A stretch of 64,000 nucleotides of DNA from Gimesia fumaroli. Its GTDB lineage: Bacteria > Planctomycetota > Planctomycetia > Planctomycetales > Planctomycetaceae. The first letter of the stretch is position 1. Every line of letters begins with the position of its first letter. Position numbers and translations under genes: made by a program. This document shows, in pieces, positions 56,614 to 64,000 of this stretch. The notes under the pieces are model-generated. The model was not told where the DNA came from. It worked only from the letters and a program-made list of their open reading frames with translations, and did no database searches. The stretch is taken from positions 2,703,164 through 2,767,163 of the forward strand of contig NZ_CP037452.1 of NCBI RefSeq assembly GCF_007754425.1, in the 5' to 3' direction.

Positions 56614-57065
56614 AATCGAGGCTTTTTCTGGTCGACCAGCAGTAGCGCCGCTGTGAGAATAGATAAAATGACCATGATATTTGATGTGGAATATGGAAAA
56701 ATAGGTGTTTATGTTTGTTTGCAGGACTGTTAATTTTACCTATATTATACGATAGCTGGAATTTTCTATATTTCGCTAGTTTCCAATTTTATGAATCGCT
56801 ATACTTTGCGGTCATTGTCAGTCACTTAGGAAGTCGTCCTAACTGATCATGACGAGTGGGATTCGAGCATTTCCTTTCTCACAACCAATCTTTATAGCTT
56901 ATTGATTATTAATGCGGGAACGTTTTGGTAATCACTTAGTGCATCTGCATTTATCACAGGCTCTTTAATATGTTAAGATCCTGTCTTGTGTGGAATTGTG
57001 CTGCATCACGATGGGATTCGTGTTGAATGGAGGTTGGACTCTGAACCAAGTTTAGAGTTTGACAA
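56614..57065. other. Long AT-rich upstream region of fabH-like gene
   Basis: No gene seen. A possible sigma70 promoter is TTGCAG (56719-56724), an 18-nt spacer and TATTAT (56743-56748); it would give an mRNA leader of about 310 nt. Confidence 0.4.
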
Positions 57066-58238
57066 ATGCTGAATAAGGATGTCAGGAACATGCACAAGAT
57101 TTCTTTAAAGTATCAATCAAAAAATCAGGTAAAGTCGACTGACCTTGAGTCAGTTCTGGATGCGTCCGGTTTGCTGAATCAGCAGATCAAAGTATCACCT
57201 GAGAATAAAAAAATAGAGAGCAAGCGTGGTCGCCAGGTGATTAGTCAACGAACTAATTCATTGTTGGGAGTACAAATTGTTTCGAGTGGATCTTACGTAC
57301 CAGACAATGTTGTTACGAATCAGGATCTTCAGGAGCGTTTTGGTTTTGACCCGGAATGGATTGAACAACGAACTGGTATCTTGGAACGTCGGCATGCTCC
57401 AGCAGAGATGGCGACAAGTGACTTGTGTTATGAAGCAGCGCAGAAGGCAATTCGCGCTGCCCGCGTGAATCCAGAAGATATTGATTTGCTGATTGTCGGC
57501 ACATTTACTCCCGATTTCCAATGTCCCTCGGTCGCATGTCTGGTGCAGGATCGATTAGGGCTGGATGCTCCCGCGATTGATTTACAGGCTGCTTGTGCCG
57601 GGTTCATGTATGCATTAGTGACGGCAGCCCAATATGTAGCGACAGGGAATAGTAAACTCGCGCTGGTAATTGGTGGGGACTGCAACAGTCGTATCGTCAA
57701 TCCGGAAGACCGACGCGTCGCACCTTTATTTGGAGACGGCGCTGGCGCCGTGCTGCTTTCTAAGGGAGACCCTCATCAGGGGCTGGCCTGCTATCAGACC
57801 GGTTCTGATGGAAGTGGTTGTTCTTTGCTGGATCGCCCTGCAGGTGGAACTCGGAATCCTGCGACCGCAGAAGACATCAAACAAGGACGTCACTTTTTAA
57901 ATATGGATGGTCGCAGCGTTTTCAAATGGGCTGTCCGAACTGTTGCCGATTCAATTGATCTGATGCTGACTAAAACCGGCATGAGCGTACACGACGTGGA
58001 TCTGTTCCTGATGCATCAGGCAAATATCCGGATCATTGACTCCGCTTGTGAGCAACTGGGGATTCCCAAGGACAAAGTATTCAACAACCTGGATCGCTAT
58101 GGGAATACTTCAGGGGGATCGATTCCGATTGTGCTTGATGAAGCATTTAACGCGGGACTGATCAACCGCGGCGATACCATTCTCCTGAGCGGTTTCGGAG
58201 CCGGGTTAGCCTGGGGGACCGGGCTCTTCCGCTGGTAA
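57066..58238 (+). CDS. fabH: Beta-ketoacyl-ACP synthase III (FabH) with N-terminal extension
   Basis: Starts fatty acid synthesis by condensing acetyl-CoA with malonyl-ACP. The thiolase-fold triad is complete: Cys177 in DLQAACAGFMYAL, His317 in LFLMHQANIRI and Asn347 in DRYGNTSGGSIP, with GDGAGAVLL and the terminal LLSGFGAGLAWG. The first 65 residues are polar and not part of FabH, which usually begins at the strand LLGVQIVSSGSYVP. The true start may lie inside: ATG 57090 with AGGA upstream is an alternative. It lacks features pointing to OleA, so I keep FabH. Single gene. Confidence 0.93.
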   Translation: MLNKDVRNMHKISLKYQSKNQVKSTDLESVLDASGLLNQQIKVSPENKKIESKRGRQVISQRTNSLLGVQIVSSGSYVPDNVVTNQDLQERFGFDPEWIEQRTGILERRHAPAEMATSDLCYEAAQKAIRAARVNPEDIDLLIVGTFTPDFQCPSVACLVQDRLGLDAPAIDLQAACAGFMYALVTAAQYVATGNSKLALVIGGDCNSRIVNPEDRRVAPLFGDGAGAVLLSKGDPHQGLACYQTGSDGSGCSLLDRPAGGTRNPATAEDIKQGRHFLNMDGRSVFKWAVRTVADSIDLMLTKTGMSVHDVDLFLMHQANIRIIDSACEQLGIPKDKVFNNLDRYGNTSGGSIPIVLDEAFNAGLINRGDTILLSGFGAGLAWGTGLFRW

Positions 58239-58349
58239 GTTACCAGACGCGACGTTTTTCCGCTCCCGTTTCTTATGCGAAGCTCTCCTTGTTCAGCGGC
58301 GTATTTGCGTCTCCTCACGAATGAGTGGCTCTATAGCAGCAGCTTCATT

Positions 58350-59639
58350 TCAGGATGTTTCTTCTGATTCCTGGTTCAATTGATTTTCCGGCTCGGCGGC
58401 TTCTTTCGGTGTGACAGGTCGTTCGATGACAGGCTCTCCTGCTTTCGCAACCCCTGCCAGTGGCAATTCGTCCGTCGGTTCCTGATCCTCGTCGGCATTG
58501 TAGACATGATCGAGGGGGGTGCCATCATCACATTTCCGCAGCAGAAAATAGATGACCGTATTAGCTGACCAGAAAAAACTGATCACGAATCCGGTAAATA
58601 GAATATTGAGGATCGATCCCCAGCCCATGGAAATGGTCGTGGCGAGTGTATTTTGATTCTGGTGGAATAATTCACTTGCCTGTTTACTGCCCATTCCCCA
58701 ACTCACTCCCCAGAAGGAGAGGTGTGAGACCAGCTGGATCAGTAGTTCTACAAAGAACAGACAGATTGAGGCATAGCAGAGTGTGACGATTACGAGCCAG
58801 AGAAAATACCAGATGCGTCCAAACACATAACTGAAGATGCGGCTCAAACCGTCAAATCCATCGCTGTCTTCCACGCTGATCGTCGTCATCATCAAAGGCC
58901 AGCCTGCGAGTGTGACCAGCAGAATCAGGCTCATCACAAACGCAAACAGGAACGCCAGACCCCAGAGTATGCTGACGATGATTCCGCCTGCATCAGGGAT
59001 ATTACCGAACAGACCGATCAACAGGCATAAGATCCAGAAAAATCCCAACCCCGCAAAAGGGAGCAGGGGGGCGCTGACCAGAGAAAGAATGCGTTTCAGG
59101 GAGAACCGCAGTGCAGCCCGGGTTCCGATGTGATCGTCCTGTGCAAACTGAATGGCGGCGATTCTGGTGATGGCACCACCCAAAACCGCCCAGACGATAA
59201 CGGCCCATAAAAGTTGTGTCGTCGCAAAAGCCAGAGAACTCCAGCTGGCATCGATTCGAAAGAGCGCTGTAACAGGTTCTGTAAAAAAGGACATCGGCTC
59301 GAGCAGTGACGTACCATCACTGAAGAGGCCGAACGCGGAGAAGCTGTTTTCTCTGAGCAAACTGCTGCCAGAAAGCGGTTGTAGCATCTGCTGGGGAGAT
59401 TGCGGTGGGAACAGGATATTTGGTTGAACCTGCTGTATGTTTCCCGGCTGTTGCGGCGGTGCGAAAGGTAGTTTGTTAAACAGATGATTTCCCAGAAGCA
59501 ATAGCAGCAGTCCTGCCGAGGCCAGCAAAATTTTCTGAAAATCGACAGCCAGTCGAAAGATGCGAAAGAGATGCAGCCAGGGAAAAAGAGTTTTATACGG
59601 TATTGGTTCAGATATGAGAGAAGGTTTTTGATTCATCAT
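58350..59639 (-). CDS. Multi-pass membrane protein, unknown
   Basis: Protein of about 429 residues from ATG 59639 (a second ATG follows directly). About six to seven membrane helices are visible: FQKILLASAGLLLLLLGNHLF, then FATTQLLWAVIVWAVLGGAI, APLLPFAGLGFFWILCLLIGLFG, then VSILWGLAFLFAFVMSLILLVTLAG, a further one near FLWLVIVTLCYASICLFFVELL and the last at ILNILFTGFVISFFWSANTVIYFLL. The tail is Glu/Pro-rich. It resembles YIP1-type or ABC-accessory membrane proteins, but I cannot assign a function. Confidence 0.75.
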   Translation of the reverse strand: MMNQKPSLISEPIPYKTLFPWLHLFRIFRLAVDFQKILLASAGLLLLLLGNHLFNKLPFAPPQQPGNIQQVQPNILFPPQSPQQMLQPLSGSSLLRENSFSAFGLFSDGTSLLEPMSFFTEPVTALFRIDASWSSLAFATTQLLWAVIVWAVLGGAITRIAAIQFAQDDHIGTRAALRFSLKRILSLVSAPLLPFAGLGFFWILCLLIGLFGNIPDAGGIIVSILWGLAFLFAFVMSLILLVTLAGWPLMMTTISVEDSDGFDGLSRIFSYVFGRIWYFLWLVIVTLCYASICLFFVELLIQLVSHLSFWGVSWGMGSKQASELFHQNQNTLATTISMGWGSILNILFTGFVISFFWSANTVIYFLLRKCDDGTPLDHVYNADEDQEPTDELPLAGVAKAGEPVIERPVTPKEAAEPENQLNQESEETS

Positions 59640-59801
59640 AATCAGAATGATTATCCAGAGGCCCACAGATGAGATAGATGCTGATCAGATTGCAGTGTGC
59701 AATTTAAGAACCGAAGACGAACTGTCTGGCAATTCTATTGACGCGTATTATAGACACTCTAGTTGATTTGATGCTATCGTAGACCGTGTTTACCAGCAAT
59801 T

Positions 59802-62800
59802 TCAGGTAGATTTTACCTGTTGCGCGAGGAGACCCTCTCCGCCAGTGGTTGACTGAGGTTCCTGCGTTTCTATTTTTACCGTTGATGTACAGGATTGATA
59901 GATTAACGGGATCGCGAGGAGCGTGATGATGGTCCCCGCCAGCAGACCACCCACTACAACACGGGCCATGGGGGCCTGTAATTCGCCTCCTTCGCCCCAG
60001 CCCAGGGCAATCGGGATCATTGCCAGAACTGTGGTGAGGGTGGTCATCAGAATTGGACGAAATCGTCGAGTGGATGCCTGGAGAATCAGGTCGGTGATCG
60101 GCTTTTCTGGAAATCGTCTGCGTAATTGATTGATATAATCAACGAGCACAATGGCGTTGTTTACGACAATTCCCGAGAGGACTACGATACCAATGAAAGA
60201 CTGCACATTCAAAGTCGTGTCAGTGAATACAAAAACCCAGATGACACCAATCATGCCCAGCGGTACGGAAAACAGGATGTAAAACGGGTCTCGCAATGAT
60301 TCATATTGGGATGCCATAACCATATACATCAGAATGATGGCGAGCACAAAACCCTGCTTTAGTGCATTAAAGCTTTTTTGCTGTTCTTCCCAGTCGCCGG
60401 CGACTCGGATGGAATACCCGGACGGAATCTGGATGGAGTTGAGGTGCTGTTCCAGCTCGGGAACGATGCTTCCCAGATCCCTGCCTTCGACATCGGCAAA
60501 AACGCGAAGCACTCGCTGCTGGTTCTGTCGTTCGATGACAACCGGTGCTTCATCGGCATCAAACTGCAGCAGGTTTTTGAGTGGAATCGTCCGGCCGGTG
60601 GCTGTAGTAACGCCGACCTGTTGTACATCTGAAAGATGGTCGCGGTCTTTTTCACGTAGGCGAACGATTACCGGATATTCATCGCCTTCCTCGCGATAGA
60701 GAGTGGCTTCGGTGCCCTGGATCGTGGTTTCGAGGGTTTGTGCGATATCCTGCACACTGATTTGGAGCAGCCCGGCTTTTTTCCGGTCGATCGAAGCAGT
60801 CAGCTCTGGGCGTTTATCTGAGATTTCTGCTTCGACGTTAATTAAGCCGGGAATCTGTTTCATGACTCCCACAACCTGGTCGACAATTTTTTGTGAAAGT
60901 TGCAGGTTGTGACCAGCGACCTGGACAACGAGATCTCCGCTGCCACCGCGGCTGATCATTCGCATCAGCATCATCTCAGTCTGTGCTTTGACTTGAACTT
61001 TCATGCCAGGTATCGGACCGATGGCGTCATCAAGGGACTTCCGAATTTCATCAATACCCCGTTCCCGTTCGCTGCGCGGCGAAAGCTTGATGCGTAACGT
61101 CGTGCGGTTCCAGCGGTCTGCGTCATCAGCACTATCCCCGATAAAGGAAGCGACTGTGACTGCTTCCGGAACGGAACTAATGGTTGCCTCTTCCAGAATC
61201 CGTGTCTGCTGATCGAGCTTTCTCAGTTGAATGCCAGCTGCCATCCGTGAAAACACATTGATGGCTCCTTCGTCTGTTTTGGGGAGAAATTCGGTTTTGA
61301 TGCGCGGGGATAAGCCGAGTGTTGTTGTAAAACAGAGCAATAGCAGAAAACCGGTGATGGTCGCGTGCTTTAAGCTGAAACGTAGGATTCGTCCATAAAG
61401 TCGTTCGAGTAACAACAAAAACTTGTGGTTCATATTATGAAATGCATCAATGACCACAAACCAGGGCCTGAACCAGCGTGCGTGGACCACTTTGGATTCG
61501 TCTGGAATCCAATAAGCACTCATGACGGGGGTCAATGTCAGACTGGCAAACAGGGAGCAGATGAGAGAGAACGAAACCACCCATGCCAGCTGATGCAGCA
61601 GGATTCCGGTCGTCCCCTGAATAAAGACCAGAGGCAGAAAGATAATCAGCGTCGTCAGAGTACTGGCGATGATTGCCGCCGAGACTTCATCAGTACCTTC
61701 AATGGCAGCAGTGATGGGATCGAGCCCCTCTTCCCGCTTACGGAAGATACTTTCCAGAACCACGATAGAATTATCGACCAGCAGACCAACTCCCAATGCG
61801 AGTCCGCCGAATGAGATGATATTCAGCGTAAATCCCTGGAAGTAGATCAGGATAAAGGTTGCCAGCACGGACAGAGGCATACAAGTGCCGATGACGAACA
61901 TGCTGCGGAAACTTCTCAGAAAGAGAATCAGTACCAGAATCGCCAGGCCCATGCCGTAGAGTGCCGCTTCCTGAATATTGGCAATCGACTGCCTGATAAA
62001 CTCGGATTTATCAACACGGATACTCAATTTGACATCGGGAATGGATTTGTTAATTCGTTCCAACTGCTTTTGTACCCGGTCGCTGACACTGATCGTATTT
62101 GCTCCGGATTGTTTATAGACATACAGCAGAATACCCGGTTGTCCGTTCATGCGGGTCAGCTCGGTACGCTCTTGTTCTCCATCCACGACTTCGGCAATAT
62201 CCCGGACATGAACAGTGGCGCCGGAAGCTTCCCGGACGACTGTGTCTTCAATTTGTTCGAGGCTGGTGAATTCTCCCTGACTACGGATATGCAGGTTGAG
62301 GTTGCCTTCCTCATAGTTTCCGGCAGGCTGGTTGATATTTTCTTTCTTTAACGCATTGATGACTTCATTCACACCCATATTCAGTGATTCGAGTTTGCTG
62401 CGATCCAGCTGAATTTGAATTTCACGGATAATGCCGCCCCGCATGCGTAAGCGAGCAACGCCTTCCAACTGCTCAAATTGGGGGATAATTTGATTTTCTG
62501 TCAGCCGCGTCAATGTGATCGGGTCGAGCTCGCTGTTCAGACCAAGATAGATAATCGGGCTGTCCGCCACATCGAAGTGTCGGATATAAGGATCTTCGGC
62601 TCCTTCGGGAAGACTGTTTCTTAGTTTGTTCAGCGCATCACGAACTTCATTAATCGCCAGCGTCAGGTCGGTGCCCCACTGAAACTGCAGTCGTACGGTG
62701 CTGCTGCCTTCCATGCTGCTGCTGAGGATATTTTCGACACCCGAGACAGAGCTGAGTGTCTGTTCGATAGGGCGGGTGATCAGCGTTTCTGCTTCGTTAG

Positions 62801-62966
62801 GGCCGGCGCCCTTGTAGATCGTAATCACACTGACACTGGGGTTCTGGACGTCCGGCATCAGATCCACTGCCAGTTGCGACAGGGAAACACAACCCAGCAT
62901 GACCAGTACCAGAGAGGCCATGAGAGTTGTAATCGGGCGTTGGACTGCCAGTCGGGTCAGGGACAT
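59802..62966 (-). CDS. RND efflux transporter permease
   Basis: Inner-membrane pump of the AcrB/MdtB type, 1054 residues, driven by protons. The order is typical: N-terminal helix, large periplasmic domain (AGPNEAETLITRPIEQTLSS, VEVNGQ-like TRMNGQPGILLYVYKQSGANT), helices including GGLALGVGLLVDNSIVVLES, a second periplasmic domain and the last helices with FIGIVVLSGIVVNNAIVLVDYI and GWGEGGELQAPMARVVVGG. In the proton-relay position the usual Asp-Asp reads Asp-Asn (LLVDNSIVV), as in several non-AcrB members. The substrate is unknown. The adaptor gene lies 62 nt upstream in the same operon. Confidence 0.95.
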   Translation of the reverse strand: MSLTRLAVQRPITTLMASLVLVMLGCVSLSQLAVDLMPDVQNPSVSVITIYKGAGPNEAETLITRPIEQTLSSVSGVENILSSSMEGSSTVRLQFQWGTDLTLAINEVRDALNKLRNSLPEGAEDPYIRHFDVADSPIIYLGLNSELDPITLTRLTENQIIPQFEQLEGVARLRMRGGIIREIQIQLDRSKLESLNMGVNEVINALKKENINQPAGNYEEGNLNLHIRSQGEFTSLEQIEDTVVREASGATVHVRDIAEVVDGEQERTELTRMNGQPGILLYVYKQSGANTISVSDRVQKQLERINKSIPDVKLSIRVDKSEFIRQSIANIQEAALYGMGLAILVLILFLRSFRSMFVIGTCMPLSVLATFILIYFQGFTLNIISFGGLALGVGLLVDNSIVVLESIFRKREEGLDPITAAIEGTDEVSAAIIASTLTTLIIFLPLVFIQGTTGILLHQLAWVVSFSLICSLFASLTLTPVMSAYWIPDESKVVHARWFRPWFVVIDAFHNMNHKFLLLLERLYGRILRFSLKHATITGFLLLLCFTTTLGLSPRIKTEFLPKTDEGAINVFSRMAAGIQLRKLDQQTRILEEATISSVPEAVTVASFIGDSADDADRWNRTTLRIKLSPRSERERGIDEIRKSLDDAIGPIPGMKVQVKAQTEMMLMRMISRGGSGDLVVQVAGHNLQLSQKIVDQVVGVMKQIPGLINVEAEISDKRPELTASIDRKKAGLLQISVQDIAQTLETTIQGTEATLYREEGDEYPVIVRLREKDRDHLSDVQQVGVTTATGRTIPLKNLLQFDADEAPVVIERQNQQRVLRVFADVEGRDLGSIVPELEQHLNSIQIPSGYSIRVAGDWEEQQKSFNALKQGFVLAIILMYMVMASQYESLRDPFYILFSVPLGMIGVIWVFVFTDTTLNVQSFIGIVVLSGIVVNNAIVLVDYINQLRRRFPEKPITDLILQASTRRFRPILMTTLTTVLAMIPIALGWGEGGELQAPMARVVVGGLLAGTIITLLAIPLIYQSCTSTVKIETQEPQSTTGGEGLLAQQVKST

Positions 62967-63028
62967 AAATGATTCTTCAATGATTTAACAGCGGTCATGC
63001 TGTTATACAGAAAATGGGATCCGCCTGA

Positions 63029-64000
63029 TCACAAATTCGTTTTCTGCGGTATGGGTGATGGTGCTTGAAGAACCTCGTCCATGGGGACCTCAATCGGGGT
63101 CACCGTCTGGCCTTCATCAACCAGTCGATTTCCCAGTGTAATAACCAGATCTTCCGCGTTAATTCCGGAGAGAATCTCAACCAGTTCACCGTCATTGATG
63201 CCGACCTCAATGTTCCGTATTTCTGTGATCGGTGGATTTCCCCCGATGATAAAGACAGCTGATCCCGGACCGTCTTTTCGACGGGTCAGGGAAGCGATCG
63301 GCAGGACATTCGTTTTATGACGGTGTTCGAACACGATTTGCACACGGGCGTGCATGCCGGGTTTTAACGAGAAATCACTATTAGGAATTTCAATATGAAC
63401 AGCAGCCGTACGCGTCTGGGGATCGAGCACGGGGGCTTTGCGTTTCACATGTCCGTTAAATGTTCTGCCTGGGAAGGTGTCGACAGTGACGACAGCCTTC
63501 TGTCCGACTTTGACATCTTCATAATCTTTTTCAACGATGTGGACCACAGTCCGGACATGATCCAGATTGACAATTTTCATGAGTGCGACATCGGGCTTTG
63601 CGAGATCGCCGATATCGACCAGGCGTTCCGCCAGAAATCCGTTGGTGGGTGCCAGAATTTTATTTTCCAACAACCGCAGGCGACTTTGTTCAAGGTCTGA
63701 TTCAGCCTGCTCGACACGTGCTTCTTCGAGCTCGGTCTGGGCTTCTTCGATGGCCATGCTGGCGAGTGCCTCTTCCATCTGCTGTTTTGTGCTCACACCT
63801 GATTTTTGCAGCACTAGCAAACGTTGATATGCTTTTTGTGCCAGTTCCTGTGAAGTGACCTGGGCTTTAAGCTGTGCTTTGGCCACAGTGAGTGCCGCCT
63901 GAGACTTACTCACCAGCTCCTGGTTTTCCGAGTCATTCAATTCGAGAATGACTTCACCGGCCTTGATCTGGTCGCCGACATCGAAGGGCATCGATTTTAT
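63029..64000 (-). CDS. RND efflux periplasmic adaptor (HlyD/AcrA family), 5' end outside window
   Basis: Membrane fusion protein that links the pump to the outer membrane. The frame is open to the right edge, so the N-terminus with its signal peptide is missing. Visible are the lipoyl half (MPFDVGDQIKAGEVILELND), a long coiled-coil hairpin (about 25-110), the return lipoyl half (NKILAPTNGFLAERLVDIGDLAKP) and beta-barrel parts (VGQKAVVTVDTFPGRTFNGHVKRKAP, LKPGMHARVQIVFE). It precedes the permease by 62 nt. Confidence 0.95.
   Translation of the reverse strand: MKSMPFDVGDQIKAGEVILELNDSENQELVSKSQAALTVAKAQLKAQVTSQELAQKAYQRLLVLQKSGVSTKQQMEEALASMAIEEAQTELEEARVEQAESDLEQSRLRLLENKILAPTNGFLAERLVDIGDLAKPDVALMKIVNLDHVRTVVHIVEKDYEDVKVGQKAVVTVDTFPGRTFNGHVKRKAPVLDPQTRTAAVHIEIPNSDFSLKPGMHARVQIVFEHRHKTNVLPIASLTRRKDGPGSAVFIIGGNPPITEIRNIEVGINDGELVEILSGINAEDLVITLGNRLVDEGQTVTPIEVPMDEVLQAPSPIPQKTNL

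Noticed and set aside
57066-58238. OleA partner for oleC/oleD
   Set aside because: Sequence features fit FabH, and it is 30 kb away in a separate unit.

Overview
The window looks like chromosomal DNA of a marine planctomycete, most like Gimesia/Planctomyces. This is judged by gene content, not by a database match. The indicators are two DUF1559 proteins with the type IV pilin-like N-terminus common in Planctomycetes, a lone formylmethanofuran dehydrogenase subunit C (C1 transfer pathway), an OleC/OleD pair, a Kdo transferase implying an outer membrane, long SecA, and base composition near 50% GC. I see no insertion sequence, prophage or CRISPR array; most genes are ordinary chromosomal ones.

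Layout. 1-3.7 kb: a VWA/TPR/STN-domain protein (cut at the left edge) and a TPR/YfaP-like protein that may be one polypeptide joined by a frameshift at an A9 run. 3.7-6.3 kb (minus): TsaD and an S41 C-terminal protease. 6.6-14.7 kb (plus): AddB, AddA and a THUMP-like methyltransferase. 14.7-25 kb: a planctomycete membrane-anchored protein, a Gfo/Idh/MocA oxidoreductase, a dicarboxylate/amino-acid symporter with a large extracytoplasmic insertion, a GAF-SpoIIE phosphatase, a GNAT-like protein, a HEAT-repeat secreted protein and a Gly/Tyr-rich secreted protein. 25-30.4 kb: FhcC, OleC, OleD and ATP-type PEP carboxykinase. 30.6-31.3 kb: a conserved protein of unknown role.

31.33-31.82 kb holds the most unusual element: a stand-alone RNA gene with its own sigma70-type promoter and strong intrinsic terminator. 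Its roughly 445-nt transcript contains two tRNA-like modules in circularly permuted order (T arm and 3' acceptor strand first, then 5' acceptor strand and D arm). Each module has a perfect 7-bp acceptor stem. The anticodon loops are replaced by extended helices leading into leader, linker and tail sequences. It resembles a tandem of permuted tRNAs or a three-piece RNA related in logic to two-piece tmRNA, but it is not a recognisable tmRNA.

31.8-36.4 kb: endonuclease V, small hypothetical proteins, a DUF6940-like protein, a GT-B-like protein, a secreted planctomycete protein and a small single-TM protein. 36.4-46.2 kb is a minus-strand island: an amber-interrupted mini-gene, a PepSY-TM protein, a DUF1559 protein, a DUF2149 protein, a MotA/TolQ/ExbB channel, a CobN-type chelatase homologue that carries a signal peptide and a C-terminal membrane anchor, a second DUF1559 protein and a Cys-rich lipoprotein. 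I infer an envelope-located, proton-motive-force-driven metal or tetrapyrrole system. 46.5-47 kb carries a decayed paralogue of the small TM protein at 36 kb. 48-64 kb: a sulfite-oxidase-like molybdoenzyme, SecA with an expanded repeat region, WaaA/KdtA, MetK, a membrane protein, a FabH-type ketosynthase, a multi-pass membrane protein and an RND efflux pump (permease plus an adaptor cut at the right edge).
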